Below, in pieces: positions 18,241 to 26,961 of a stretch of 64,000 nucleotides of DNA. Numbering within the stretch: the first letter of the stretch is position 1; the number at the start of each line of letters is the position of its first letter. Source of the DNA: an uncultured Maribacter sp. (GTDB taxonomy: Bacteria; Bacteroidota; Bacteroidia; Flavobacteriales; Flavobacteriaceae); contig NZ_CANMTX010000001.1 in the NCBI RefSeq assembly GCF_947500985.1, positions 496,001 through 560,000 on the forward strand, given 5' to 3'. Under the pieces are notes generated by a model. It was not told where the DNA came from. It saw only the letters and a program-made list of their open reading frames with translations, and did not search any database. The position numbers and the translations under genes are program-made.

Positions 18241-19899
18241 TTAGAAAACATCTCTAACATCTCTAAAAGTACCCTCAACTGTAGTATTCGCTCCTCTAGT
18301 AACACTACCAAAGATATTAACTACAGAATCATCACCTATAAATTCTATAGTCGCACCTTCATTAAGGCTTAAATTACCATATATGGTTAAATTACCTTCT
18401 ACTCTTAAAGTTGCTCCTGCGTTTACAGTTATATTTCTTTGGCTATTATTTCTACCAACCACTATCGTTCCATTCATCTCAAACAATCCATTTGAATTGA
18501 TATTGACGCCTTCTTTTACGGTCCAAGAGCCACATAGCAACAAATTGCCACCAATGTTCATACTATTGAATCTTTTTGAGCCTCTATATGCAAAATCGTC
18601 TCCGCTATTTACATTTAAATTTGCACTGCCAGAATAACTTTCTAATTCTGAACAACGATCTGTTAAGCTATCGCTAGGTCTATTAAGTTTAATAATCTGA
18701 AATCCTGATTTACCTGATGCAGCAAAAATATAATCACCTTTTGTGGCTACATAATTTATTGAACCAGTTAGCTCAATTACACCAACACCAACAGTACTAT
18801 TATCACTAGTTTCCGAAAGACTTAATCCGCCAGCACCGTTAGCCATCAAAAGAACATTTTCGTTCACTGCAACACCATTAGTCACAATTTCACCTGGCTC
18901 AGCGTTTTCCGGACTAGTTAAAATCGGCAAGTATTCTACAAAGCTTCCTGACGTTGCATTATATACTCCGGCACCTTTTGTTCCTTCCGAAACAACTATG
19001 TTTTCATTTAAATAATCTAAGGTACGTTTGGCATCTATACCAAAATCAGATTCTATAGCTATACTACGAATCGTATTCAAATTCTGATCTAAGAAGCTAA
19101 CACCTTGCGCTGCATCTAAAACAGCGATTTCATTACCACTATACGCTACGGCACGTAAATCTGAAAAAGGAGCTTCATTTAAAACTGTTAAATCATTTTT
19201 ATCATATACAACGACTAAGCCGTCTTGCCCACTGGTTACTACAACGTTGTTATCTATAATTCTAACATCTGTAGCATTGAAGCCCTCTTGAAAACCGTAA
19301 GCAATATTAGCAGTATTCATTCGACCCCCACTCACAGCTATCTTAGCTATTAATGAATTTGCTGTTGCAGTAACTGATTGCTCAGAATCTACGCCACCTG
19401 CAACATATATATAACCATTATCATACGCAATAGAATTCAAATCTGCGTTGGTATAATAGACTCTTGATGTTATTGTCGGGTTTGTAGGATCACTAATATC
19501 GATGACATCTATGGCACCAACATAATTTTGACCTACAGTATTGTAAGACACATAACCATAATCACCATCTAAGATAACATGAGTAGCGGCTAAATTTTCT
19601 CCATTTGTAAATGTTGGAGGTGCAATTTGAGCAACTAACGAAAGTGGATAATCACCAGCTTCTTCATCTTTACCAGTTAAACTCGATCTTTTTGCACTCT
19701 CAATAGGATCTTCATAAATATCCAAAACACCAGCACGCTCAAAACTTACGCTATTGTCAAGCTTAGATTGGTCGGTTTCACTAACTAAATTGTCTTCAGG
19801 ATTTTCAAAAATTGTGGTTTCATCACTACAACTTGCTACTAAAAATGAAGCAGAAATAGCCATTAGCCATACATTTCTTACAGATAGGGTTGATTTCAT
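18241..19899 (-). CDS. LVIVD-repeat surface lipoprotein with C-terminal beta-helix
   Basis: About 552 residues starting at the ATG giving MKSTLSVRNVW; the open frame extends 7 codons further. A signal peptide ends in the lipobox LVASC. The middle has LVIVD-type beta-propeller repeats (VIDVIDISDPTNPTITSRV, followed by similar blades to about residue 410). The last 120 residues are Asn/Gly-rich short strands (GNLTIYGNLSLNEGATIEF) that look like a right-handed beta-helix. It is probably an outer-membrane or surface protein of adhesive or binding type; no enzyme motif is seen. The fusion of propeller and beta-helix is unusual. Confidence 0.75.
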   Translation of the reverse strand: MKSTLSVRNVWLMAISASFLVASCSDETTIFENPEDNLVSETDQSKLDNSVSFERAGVLDIYEDPIESAKRSSLTGKDEEAGDYPLSLVAQIAPPTFTNGENLAATHVILDGDYGYVSYNTVGQNYVGAIDVIDISDPTNPTITSRVYYTNADLNSIAYDNGYIYVAGGVDSEQSVTATANSLIAKIAVSGGRMNTANIAYGFQEGFNATDVRIIDNNVVVTSGQDGLVVVYDKNDLTVLNEAPFSDLRAVAYSGNEIAVLDAAQGVSFLDQNLNTIRSIAIESDFGIDAKRTLDYLNENIVVSEGTKGAGVYNATSGSFVEYLPILTSPENAEPGEIVTNGVAVNENVLLMANGAGGLSLSETSDNSTVGVGVIELTGSINYVATKGDYIFAASGKSGFQIIKLNRPSDSLTDRCSELESYSGSANLNVNSGDDFAYRGSKRFNSMNIGGNLLLCGSWTVKEGVNINSNGLFEMNGTIVVGRNNSQRNITVNAGATLRVEGNLTIYGNLSLNEGATIEFIGDDSVVNIFGSVTRGANTTVEGTFRDVRDVF

Positions 19900-20027
19900 T
19901 TTAATTCGGGGTTTTGGCACTAACGTCCCAAACTGCCCTCTTGTTGTCTATACACAGAGAAATACGATGAAATACACTTATTTAAGGTGAATCATACACT
20001 TTATTAATAAAATAATCGGAAAGTAAT

Positions 20028-20678
20028 CTAAATCTTACCCATTTTCTCAAGTACCAATAAAAGTAGTATTGGCAATGCTAGTAAACCTACCATTAGGGTT
20101 TCTGTTTGTAACAAGCTGGGCATGAACAATAAGGTACAAGCATACCCTCCTATAGCACCTCCAAAATGAGCAGTATGCCCAATATTGCCTAATCGCTTTT
20201 TCATACCATAAATAGAATATAGCAAATAACCTATACCAACAACATATGCAGGAACCGGAATTGGAATAAACATAATACCCAATTGCATATTTGGCTGCAA
20301 AAGAATTGCAGAATATAATATACCAGTTACGGCACCACTTGCACCAACAGCAGAATAATAGGGTTCATCTTTATGAAAACTTAAAGCCAACAAACTCCCA
20401 CCAATAAGACTTACAGCATAAATGATTAAGAACTGTGTTGTACCAAACCAATTGATAACTACCCCTGCAAAGAAATAAAGGGTAAGCATATTAAACAATA
20501 AATGTGAAATATCTACATGCAGAAACCCCGATGTTGCCATACGTTCTTTCTGACCTGCTTTAATTGCACCAATACTAAATTTATAGCGTTCAAAAAAAGT
20601 AGTATCACTGAATCCCTTCATTGAAACTAATACATTTGCCGCTATTATTGCTATGGTCGCTATATCAATGTTGTACAT
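20028..20678 (-). CDS. Rhomboid-family intramembrane serine protease
   Basis: A 216-residue polytopic protein with the rhomboid catalytic dyad: Ser114 in GASGAVTG and His171 in HTAHFGGAIGG, plus the conserved HLLFNM of helix 2. It cleaves transmembrane substrates inside the lipid bilayer. The start is placed at the ATG giving MYNIDIATIA; eight more codons are open upstream, but that ATG fits the first membrane segment better. It is divergent from the acyltransferase gene. Substrates are unknown. Confidence 0.9.
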   Translation of the reverse strand: MYNIDIATIAIIAANVLVSMKGFSDTTFFERYKFSIGAIKAGQKERMATSGFLHVDISHLLFNMLTLYFFAGVVINWFGTTQFLIIYAVSLIGGSLLALSFHKDEPYYSAVGASGAVTGILYSAILLQPNMQLGIMFIPIPVPAYVVGIGYLLYSIYGMKKRLGNIGHTAHFGGAIGGYACTLLFMPSLLQTETLMVGLLALPILLLLVLEKMGKI

Positions 20679-20709
20679 TATCTGGCCTTTATTTGGCGTC
20701 AAATATAAC

Positions 20710-20717
20710 TATATTTG
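20710..20717 (+). promoter_or_regulatory. Candidate -7 box of the acyltransferase gene
   Basis: TATATTTG matches TAnnTTTG, 19 bases before the ATG at 20737. The -33 box is weak at the expected spacing. Confidence 0.45.
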
Positions 20718-20736
20718 CCCATAATTTTTTTTGAAA

Positions 20737-21633
20737 ATGCAACTACTGGCCTTTGTTTTGATCTATCCATTTTTATGGGTTGTTTCTATTTTGCCACATC
20801 GCTTATTTTATGGCTTATCCGATATTGCCTGTTTTTTCATATACCGCGTATTCGGATATAGAAGAAAAGTGGTGCAAGAGAACTTGAATTTGGTCTTTCC
20901 AGATAAGTCTGCTGATGAAATTCATCGTATTGAAAAGAAATTCTACAAACACCTTTGTGATATGTTTTTAGAAATGGTCAAAACCATGAACCTTAGTAAA
21001 GAGGCTGTCGCTAAAAAATACCATCTCGTAAACCCTGAAGTTCTACTGGAAATCGAAAAAGAACGAAGTATTATTATTTTGTGCGCACATTATGCCAATT
21101 GGGAATGGAACGTAAGCATTAACAATTATGTAAACTCTAAAGGATATGCCGTTTACCAAAAAATAAACAACTCTTATTTTGATAATTTCATCAAAAAAAC
21201 TAGAGCTAGATGGAATACTACTTTAATAACCCAAGCACAGACTGCAAAAACAGTCATTCATAATTTTAGAAATAATGTCCGTGCTACCTACGGTATGGTA
21301 AGCGACCAGTCTCCACAAGCGCATAGAGCACATTATTGGACAGATTTCATGGGCATTACTGTTCCAATATTTAATGGTGGCGAAGCCCTAGCACGAAAAA
21401 CAGGATTAGCAACGGTATTCTTAAAAGTAAGTAAAGTAAAACGTGGACACTACAAAGCAGAGTTTACCCCTATTGCTATAAATAGTAAAGAAACCAAAGA
21501 ACATGAAATCACGGACAAATTCTTAAGACTCACCGAAGAGCAAATTCGAGAAAAACCAGAATACTACCTTTGGACCCACAAACGTTGGAAACATAGAGGT
21601 AAAAAACCTGCAGCTTTTGCCGATGTCAGTTAA
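20737..21633 (+). CDS. Lysophospholipid/lipid A-type acyltransferase (LpxL/HtrB family)
   Basis: About 298 residues with an N-terminal membrane anchor (LLAFVLIYPFLWVVSILP) and the HX4E acyltransferase motif His118-YANW-Glu123 within CAHYANWEW. A later SDQSPQAHRAHYW block and FNGGEALARKTG correspond to the acyl-donor region. LpxL-type enzymes add secondary acyl chains to Kdo-lipid A at the inner membrane; Bacteroidota members may also act on ornithine or other lipids. ATG 20737 is preferred to TTG 20731. It ends at a strong terminator. Confidence 0.87.
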   Translation: MQLLAFVLIYPFLWVVSILPHRLFYGLSDIACFFIYRVFGYRRKVVQENLNLVFPDKSADEIHRIEKKFYKHLCDMFLEMVKTMNLSKEAVAKKYHLVNPEVLLEIEKERSIIILCAHYANWEWNVSINNYVNSKGYAVYQKINNSYFDNFIKKTRARWNTTLITQAQTAKTVIHNFRNNVRATYGMVSDQSPQAHRAHYWTDFMGITVPIFNGGEALARKTGLATVFLKVSKVKRGHYKAEFTPIAINSKETKEHEITDKFLRLTEEQIREKPEYYLWTHKRWKHRGKKPAAFADVS

Positions 21634-21646
21634 GACTATAGAAAAT

Positions 21647-21683
21647 AAAAAACCGGAAGCAGTTAAACTGCTTCCGGTTTTTT
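21647..21683. terminator. Bidirectional terminator
   Basis: AAACCGGAAGCAGT pairs perfectly with ACTGCTTCCGGTTT, with an A-run before and a T-run after. It lies between the acyltransferase stop and the convergent glmM stop. Confidence 0.88.
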
Positions 21684-21705
21684 GTTTTATCAACTGGTTC
21701 TAAAA

Positions 21706-23094
21706 TTATAAACCAGCTATAGCCTTTATCTCTCCAATTATTCTATCTGCAAGACCATCTGCTTCGGTCTGACTTTTAGCTTCCGTATAAATTCTAATAA
21801 TAGGCTCTGTATTAGATTTTCTAAGATGCACCCAGTTTTCAGCAAAGTCAACCTTTACACCATCAATCGTAGAAATTTCCTCTGCGGCATATTTTTCTGC
21901 CATGGACTTTAATATACCATCAACATCTAACCCAGGTGTTAACTGAATTTTCTTTTTGCTCATAAAGTAACTTGGGTAGCTAGCTCTTAATTCTGCTACT
22001 GTACCTCCTTTTTCAGCCATCAGCATTAAAAATAAAGCCGTACCTACTAATGAATCTCTACCATAGTGACTTTCAGGATAAATAATACCTCCGTTACCTT
22101 CACCACCAATTATAGCGTTATTAGCCTTCATTTTCGTAACTACGTTTACTTCACCTACTGCAGCAGCTTCATATGTACCACCATGTTTTTGGGTAATATC
22201 ACGTAATGCACGAGAAGATGATAGGTTAGAAACCGTATTACCTTTTGTTTTACCTAAAACATAATCAGCACAAGCGACCAATGTATATTCTTCACCGAAC
22301 ATTTCGCCATCGTTACTAATGAATGCCAAACGATCTACATCTGGATCTACTACTATACCGAAATCAGCTTTTTCTTTAATAACTAAATCGCAAATATCTT
22401 TTAAGTGCTCTTTTAATGGCTCTGGATTATGTGGAAAATGACCTGTTGGCTTGCAATACAATTCCACCACTTCCACTCCAAATTCCTTTAAAAGTTTTGG
22501 TATTGCAATACCTCCTGTAGAATTCACTCCATCAACAACTACTTTGAATTTAGCTTTTTTAACCACCTCGGCATCTACCAAAGAAAGGTTTAAAACTTCA
22601 TCTATATGTATATCTATATAACTGTCGTTCTTATTTATTACTCCTAAATCATCAACATCAGAAAAATCAAAATCTTCTTTTTCTGCTATTTCAAGAATTT
22701 TAGCACCTTGAGCAGCATCTAAGAATTCTCCTTTTTCGTTTAACAACTTTAAGGCATTCCACTGTTTTGGATTATGACTTGCTGTTAATATAATTCCCCC
22801 ATCGGCGTTCTCCATTGGTACAGCAATCTCTACAGTTGGTGTTGTAGATAAATCTAAATCAACTACATCGATACCTAAACCTACCAAAGTTGAAACTACA
22901 AGATTCTGCATCATCTCGCCAGACAAACGAGCATCGCGACCAATAACAACTTTTAATTTATCCTTTTTAGAATAGTCTTTCAACCAGATTCCGTAAGAAG
23001 CAGCAAATTTCACAGCATCAATAGGTGTCAGATTGTCTCCTGGCTTACCTCCTATTGTTCCTCGTATTCCTGAAATAGATTTTATTAGTGTCAT
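21706..23094 (-). CDS. glmM: Phosphoglucosamine mutase
   Basis: A 462-residue alpha-D-phosphohexomutase. The catalytic phosphoserine is Ser106 in TASHNP, the metal loop is DPDVDR near 250, the sugar-binding loop is GEGNGGII near 320, and the phosphate-binding loop RKSNTEP is near 425. GlmM makes glucosamine-1-phosphate for UDP-GlcNAc, feeding peptidoglycan and lipid A. Bacteroidota proteins of this type are usually assigned to GlmM; phosphomannomutase activity is the alternative. It is divergent from acpH. Confidence 0.85.
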   Translation of the reverse strand: MTLIKSISGIRGTIGGKPGDNLTPIDAVKFAASYGIWLKDYSKKDKLKVVIGRDARLSGEMMQNLVVSTLVGLGIDVVDLDLSTTPTVEIAVPMENADGGIILTASHNPKQWNALKLLNEKGEFLDAAQGAKILEIAEKEDFDFSDVDDLGVINKNDSYIDIHIDEVLNLSLVDAEVVKKAKFKVVVDGVNSTGGIAIPKLLKEFGVEVVELYCKPTGHFPHNPEPLKEHLKDICDLVIKEKADFGIVVDPDVDRLAFISNDGEMFGEEYTLVACADYVLGKTKGNTVSNLSSSRALRDITQKHGGTYEAAAVGEVNVVTKMKANNAIIGGEGNGGIIYPESHYGRDSLVGTALFLMLMAEKGGTVAELRASYPSYFMSKKKIQLTPGLDVDGILKSMAEKYAAEEISTIDGVKVDFAENWVHLRKSNTEPIIRIYTEAKSQTEADGLADRIIGEIKAIAGL

Positions 23095-23115
23095 ATAATC
23101 TTAATAAGTTTTTTG

Positions 23116-23123
23116 CAAATATA
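23116..23123 (-). promoter_or_regulatory. Candidate -7 box of glmM
   Basis: On the minus strand this reads TATATTTG, matching TAnnTTTG, about 20 bases before the glmM ATG. No clear -33 box at the expected spacing. Confidence 0.45.
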
Positions 23124-23189
23124 AACGTATCATACTTATCACTATTGCCCTTCTTTGTAAATTCGAACTACTTAGCATAATTTAGGCGA

Positions 23190-23783
23190 ATGAATTTTTT
23201 AGCTCATATTTACCTGTCTTTTAACGACAAAGAAATTACCATAGGCAATTTTATAGCCGATAGCATACGTGCCAATAAATTTGACCACCTTCCAATAAAG
23301 GTTCAGAAAGGCATAAAACTTCATCGTCATATAGACACGTATACAGATAGCCATGCTATACCAAAAATTAGCAGCAAAAGACTTCATGCAAACTACAGTC
23401 ACTATAGCCGAGTTATCGTCGATATCTACTACGATCACTTCTTAGCTAAAAATTGGTCTAGATATTCTGATGTTCCGTTAGATGTTTTTGTGGATAACTT
23501 CTATGATCTTTTAGAAGATAATTACGAGATTCTACCTATCGGAGTCAAAAAAATGATGCCTTATATGATTGCCGATAATTGGATATTCAACTATTCTAAA
23601 ATGGACGGAATCGCTCGTGTACTAAATGGTATGAATCGTAGAACCAACAATAAATCTAAAATGAATTTTGCCATTCTAGACCTCGAAGAACACTATGATG
23701 ACTTTGAGGCTGAATTTACCGAGTTCTTCGAAGAACTTATTACTTTTTCAAAACAAAAATTCACTTCACTGACAAATAAATGA
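23190..23783 (+). CDS. acpH: Acyl carrier protein phosphodiesterase (DUF479)
   Basis: A 197-residue protein with the AcpH signature N-terminus MNFLAHIYLS followed by IGNFIADSIR and KLHRHIDTYTDSH, the HD-like metal site. AcpH removes the phosphopantetheine arm from holo-ACP. The length equals that of E. coli AcpH (193). It is transcribed away from glmM and towards ggt, from which it is separated by 65 AT-rich bases. Confidence 0.88.
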   Translation: MNFLAHIYLSFNDKEITIGNFIADSIRANKFDHLPIKVQKGIKLHRHIDTYTDSHAIPKISSKRLHANYSHYSRVIVDIYYDHFLAKNWSRYSDVPLDVFVDNFYDLLEDNYEILPIGVKKMMPYMIADNWIFNYSKMDGIARVLNGMNRRTNNKSKMNFAILDLEEHYDDFEAEFTEFFEELITFSKQKFTSLTNK

Positions 23784-23848
23784 TAATTATTAAAATCTAT
23801 TAACCAATACATTAAACTCAATTATTTAAATAATAAATTTAACTAACT

Positions 23849-25540
23849 ATGAACCAAATAAAAATAATAGTAATGCTAGCTGCATTCATGACTTTAGGCA
23901 GTTGCAAAGAGAATCCTGCAGTCCCAACTGGCACAGTTACCGAAGAAGCAATGGTAGTATCAGCTCGTGAAGAAGCTTCTAAAATAGGCAGTGATATTAT
24001 GCAACAAGGTGGTAACGCTTTTGATGCTATGGTTGCAACCGAAATGGCTTTAGTTGTCGCTTATCCTTTTGCAGGTAATTTAGGAGGTGGCGGCTTTATG
24101 GTATACAGAAAAGCAAATGGCGAAGCAGGATCTTTAGACTACCGCGAAAAAGCACCATTATCTGCGCACAAAGATATGTACCTAGATTCATTGGGTAATG
24201 TAATACCAGGTAAAAGCACATTAGGGGCTACGGCAGTTGGTGTTCCAGGTACCGTTGCCGGTATAATTGAGGTGCACAAAAAATTTGGTTCTCTACCACT
24301 TGAAGAAATTATGGCTCCCGTTATTGCTTTAGCAGAGCGTGGCGTAGTGGTAACCGCCAATCAAGAAAAAAGACTAACAAGCCAACGCGATAAATTTATT
24401 GAGGTAAACAGCGACAGTACCAAGTTTGCGACCGAATATAAATTGAACGATACCATTAAATATCCTGCTTTGGCAAATACTTTTAGAAGTATTGCAAAGC
24501 ATGGTAGAGACGGATTCTATAAAGGTGAAGTAGCACAAAAACTTGCTGCATTTATTCAAGAAAAAGGAGGGTACGTAACAGAAGAAGATTTAGAAAAATA
24601 CCAAGCAGTATGGAGAGACCCTATTACTTTTAACTACAAAGACTTGCATATAATTTCTATGAGTCCGCCTAGTAGTGGTGGCGTAACCATCAATCAGATA
24701 TTTAAAATGATAGAGCAATATGATGTTGCCAAACTCGGTCACAATTCTCCTAAAATGGTACAATTGTTTACTGAAGCATCAAGAAGAGCCTATGCCGACA
24801 GAAACTACTTTTTAGGTGATCCTGATTTTGTTGAAATACCATATAACAAATTATTAAGTGATGAATACCTTGCCGAAAGAATGGCAAGCTTTTCTTTTGA
24901 CAAGGCCACTAAGTCTTCTGAAGTGGAACATGGCAATATTGAGATTGTAGAAAGTATGGAAACTACCCACTACTCTATTGTTGATCAAGAAGGTAATGCT
25001 GTTTCTGTAACAACTACATTAAACGGCGCGTATGGCTCTAAGTTGTATTCAGATGAGCTTGGCTTCTTCTTAAACAACGAAATGGATGATTTTAGCGCTA
25101 AAGCCGGTGTACCGAATATGTTCGGTCTAGTTGGCGCAGAAGCTAACAGTATTGCTGCTGAAAAAAGAATGCTAAGTAGCATGACCCCAACCATCGTTGA
25201 ACGTGATGGCAAGTTATGGATGGTTGTTGGCACACCGGGTGGGTCCACAATTATTACTGCTGTAGCACAAACTATTTTAAATGGATATGAGTTTAAAATG
25301 AGCATGCAAGATGCCGTTAACGCTCCTCGGTTTCATCATCAATGGTTACCAGATATGGTCATCTTTGAACCAGACGGATTTTCTACAGAATTAAAAGAAG
25401 AAATGAAATCTAAAGGATATATCATTAATGAAGAAAGAACCCCGATTATAGGTAAAGTTGATGCTATTCGCGTTTTAGCAAATGGCAAACTTGAAGGGGG
25501 TGCCGATAAACGTGGAGACGATGCCGCAATAGGATTTTAG
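23849..25540 (+). CDS. ggt: Gamma-glutamyltransferase, lipoprotein form
   Basis: A 563-residue Ntn-hydrolase precursor, self-cleaved into two subunits, which hydrolyses or transfers the gamma-glutamyl group of glutathione. The autoprocessing nucleophile is Thr373 in TTHYSIVD. Other marks are GGNAFDA and GNLGGGGFMVYR near the N-terminus, LSSMTPT, and the oxyanion/substrate loop GTPGGSTI. A lipobox (LGSC) makes it an SPII lipoprotein, so it acts in the periplasm or at the outer membrane. The gene is followed by two small uncharacterised genes on the same strand. Confidence 0.95.
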   Translation: MNQIKIIVMLAAFMTLGSCKENPAVPTGTVTEEAMVVSAREEASKIGSDIMQQGGNAFDAMVATEMALVVAYPFAGNLGGGGFMVYRKANGEAGSLDYREKAPLSAHKDMYLDSLGNVIPGKSTLGATAVGVPGTVAGIIEVHKKFGSLPLEEIMAPVIALAERGVVVTANQEKRLTSQRDKFIEVNSDSTKFATEYKLNDTIKYPALANTFRSIAKHGRDGFYKGEVAQKLAAFIQEKGGYVTEEDLEKYQAVWRDPITFNYKDLHIISMSPPSSGGVTINQIFKMIEQYDVAKLGHNSPKMVQLFTEASRRAYADRNYFLGDPDFVEIPYNKLLSDEYLAERMASFSFDKATKSSEVEHGNIEIVESMETTHYSIVDQEGNAVSVTTTLNGAYGSKLYSDELGFFLNNEMDDFSAKAGVPNMFGLVGAEANSIAAEKRMLSSMTPTIVERDGKLWMVVGTPGGSTIITAVAQTILNGYEFKMSMQDAVNAPRFHHQWLPDMVIFEPDGFSTELKEEMKSKGYIINEERTPIIGKVDAIRVLANGKLEGGADKRGDDAAIGF

Positions 25541-25613
25541 TCTTAAATAAATTTAATTTTAATCGATTAAAGTTTAGTTACAATTAATTATTAATGAATT
25601 ATTTGAATACATT

Positions 25614-26315
25614 ATGCTAAAGAAATTAATTAAGTTTATTGGTATAGTTATTTTACTGGCGATAATAGGCTATGGTGTCTTATATTACCTCTATAATGAA
25701 CCTGTACCTACTGGTGAATCTGGACCCGAAGCTGATGCTTTGGCGTACAGAATGTTTGATGCACTTAATTACAAAAATTACAATAGAACTAAAGTATTAG
25801 AATGGTCTTTTCGAGGTGACCACACCTATAAATGGGATAGAGAAAAGCAAATTGTAATAGTAAGTTATGATGACATCGTTGTAAACTTAGACTTAATCAC
25901 TCCGCATTCAAGTACTGCTACGATTAATAATGAGCTTGCGTCTTATGAAAAAACACAAGACCTTATTGAAGATGCCCAAAGCTATTTCAATAATGATTCT
26001 TTTTGGCTAGTAGCACCCTTTAAAGCTTTTGACCGCGGCACCGAGCGCTATTTAGTAGATATGGAAGATGGTTCTGAAGCGCTTCTTGTAACTTACACCC
26101 AAGGTGGCGATACACCTGGCGATTCATATCTATGGATAATAGAACCTAGCGGAAGACCTAAGAGTTTTAAACTTTGGACAAAAATTATTCCAATTGGTGG
26201 TGTGGAAGCTACATGGGAAGAATGGATTGAAACAGATAGCGGCGTTTTCCTTCCTACCCAACATAAACTAGGTCCATTTTCCATATCAATGGGAGAAGTT
26301 AAAGCTACCTATTAA
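25614..26315 (+). CDS. Uncharacterised membrane-anchored protein
   Basis: 233 residues: one N-terminal transmembrane helix (FIGIVILLAIIGYGVLYYLY) and a soluble exported domain of mixed strands rich in Trp (TYKWDREKQ, SFWLVAPFKAF, YLWIIEP). The alternating strand pattern loosely recalls LolA-like or outer-membrane lipoprotein-sorting folds, but no diagnostic motif is present. It lies 73 bases after ggt and 50 before the next gene, probably in one transcription unit. Function unknown. Confidence 0.6.
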   Translation: MLKKLIKFIGIVILLAIIGYGVLYYLYNEPVPTGESGPEADALAYRMFDALNYKNYNRTKVLEWSFRGDHTYKWDREKQIVIVSYDDIVVNLDLITPHSSTATINNELASYEKTQDLIEDAQSYFNNDSFWLVAPFKAFDRGTERYLVDMEDGSEALLVTYTQGGDTPGDSYLWIIEPSGRPKSFKLWTKIIPIGGVEATWEEWIETDSGVFLPTQHKLGPFSISMGEVKATY

Positions 26316-26364
26316 CATATAATTACTCCATTAAAGTTTAACCATTTTACCTAAAAACCATTTT

Positions 26365-26961
26365 ATGCAAGATTATAAATTTCCATTAGATTTTACTTTC
26401 CATATCGGCACACTGTCAAACGATTTTTCAGCTGTAGATGCCAATGGTAAAATGGTAGCTTATGTAAAACAAAAGCTATTCAAGTTTAAAGAAAACGTTG
26501 GTGTTTATCAAAATGACAGTAAATCTAATTTACTATATAATATTAAAGCAGATAGGTGGATCGACTTTTCTGCATGCTATTCTTTCTCAGATACGGCAGG
26601 TAAGGAGTTTGGAAAAATCGGCCGCAAGGGATGGGCTTCTTTATGGAAAGCACATTACGAAGTTTTTGACGAAAACAAACAATTGAAGTATACTATTAGA
26701 GAAGAGAATGCATGGGTAAAGGTGATGGATGGCTTAGTAGGGCAAATACCTATTATTAACCTATTTACAGGACTATTTCTAAACCCAGCTTATTTGGTAA
26801 TCAATGGTAACAATGAAACCGTAGTTCGATTGTCTAAAGAGAAATCATTAGTTGGTCGTCGCTTTAAGGTTAGTGAAGTAAAAAAACTGAACGGTAATGA
26901 TGATGATATTATCATATTAAGCTTAATGATGATGGTATTACTAGAACGCCGTAAAGGCTAA
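26365..26961 (+). CDS. LURP-one-related-like (tubby-like barrel) protein
   Basis: 198 residues, no signal peptide. Short beta-hairpins such as AVDANGKMVAYVKQKLFKFKENVGVY and KAHYEVFDENKQLKYTIREE resemble the LURP-one-related/tubby-like barrel fold, which in phospholipid scramblase relatives binds lipids. An amphipathic helix (VDGLVGQIPIINLFTGLFLN-like) interrupts the strands and the C-terminus is a short hydrophobic stretch (IIILSLMMMVLL). Its stop overlaps the stop of the convergent channel gene by 3 bases. The fold assignment is a judgement from pattern, not a match to a catalytic motif. Confidence 0.55.
   Translation: MQDYKFPLDFTFHIGTLSNDFSAVDANGKMVAYVKQKLFKFKENVGVYQNDSKSNLLYNIKADRWIDFSACYSFSDTAGKEFGKIGRKGWASLWKAHYEVFDENKQLKYTIREENAWVKVMDGLVGQIPIINLFTGLFLNPAYLVINGNNETVVRLSKEKSLVGRRFKVSEVKKLNGNDDDIIILSLMMMVLLERRKG

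Noticed and set aside
24985-25305. 106-residue minus-strand frame
   Set aside because: Antisense shadow of ggt.
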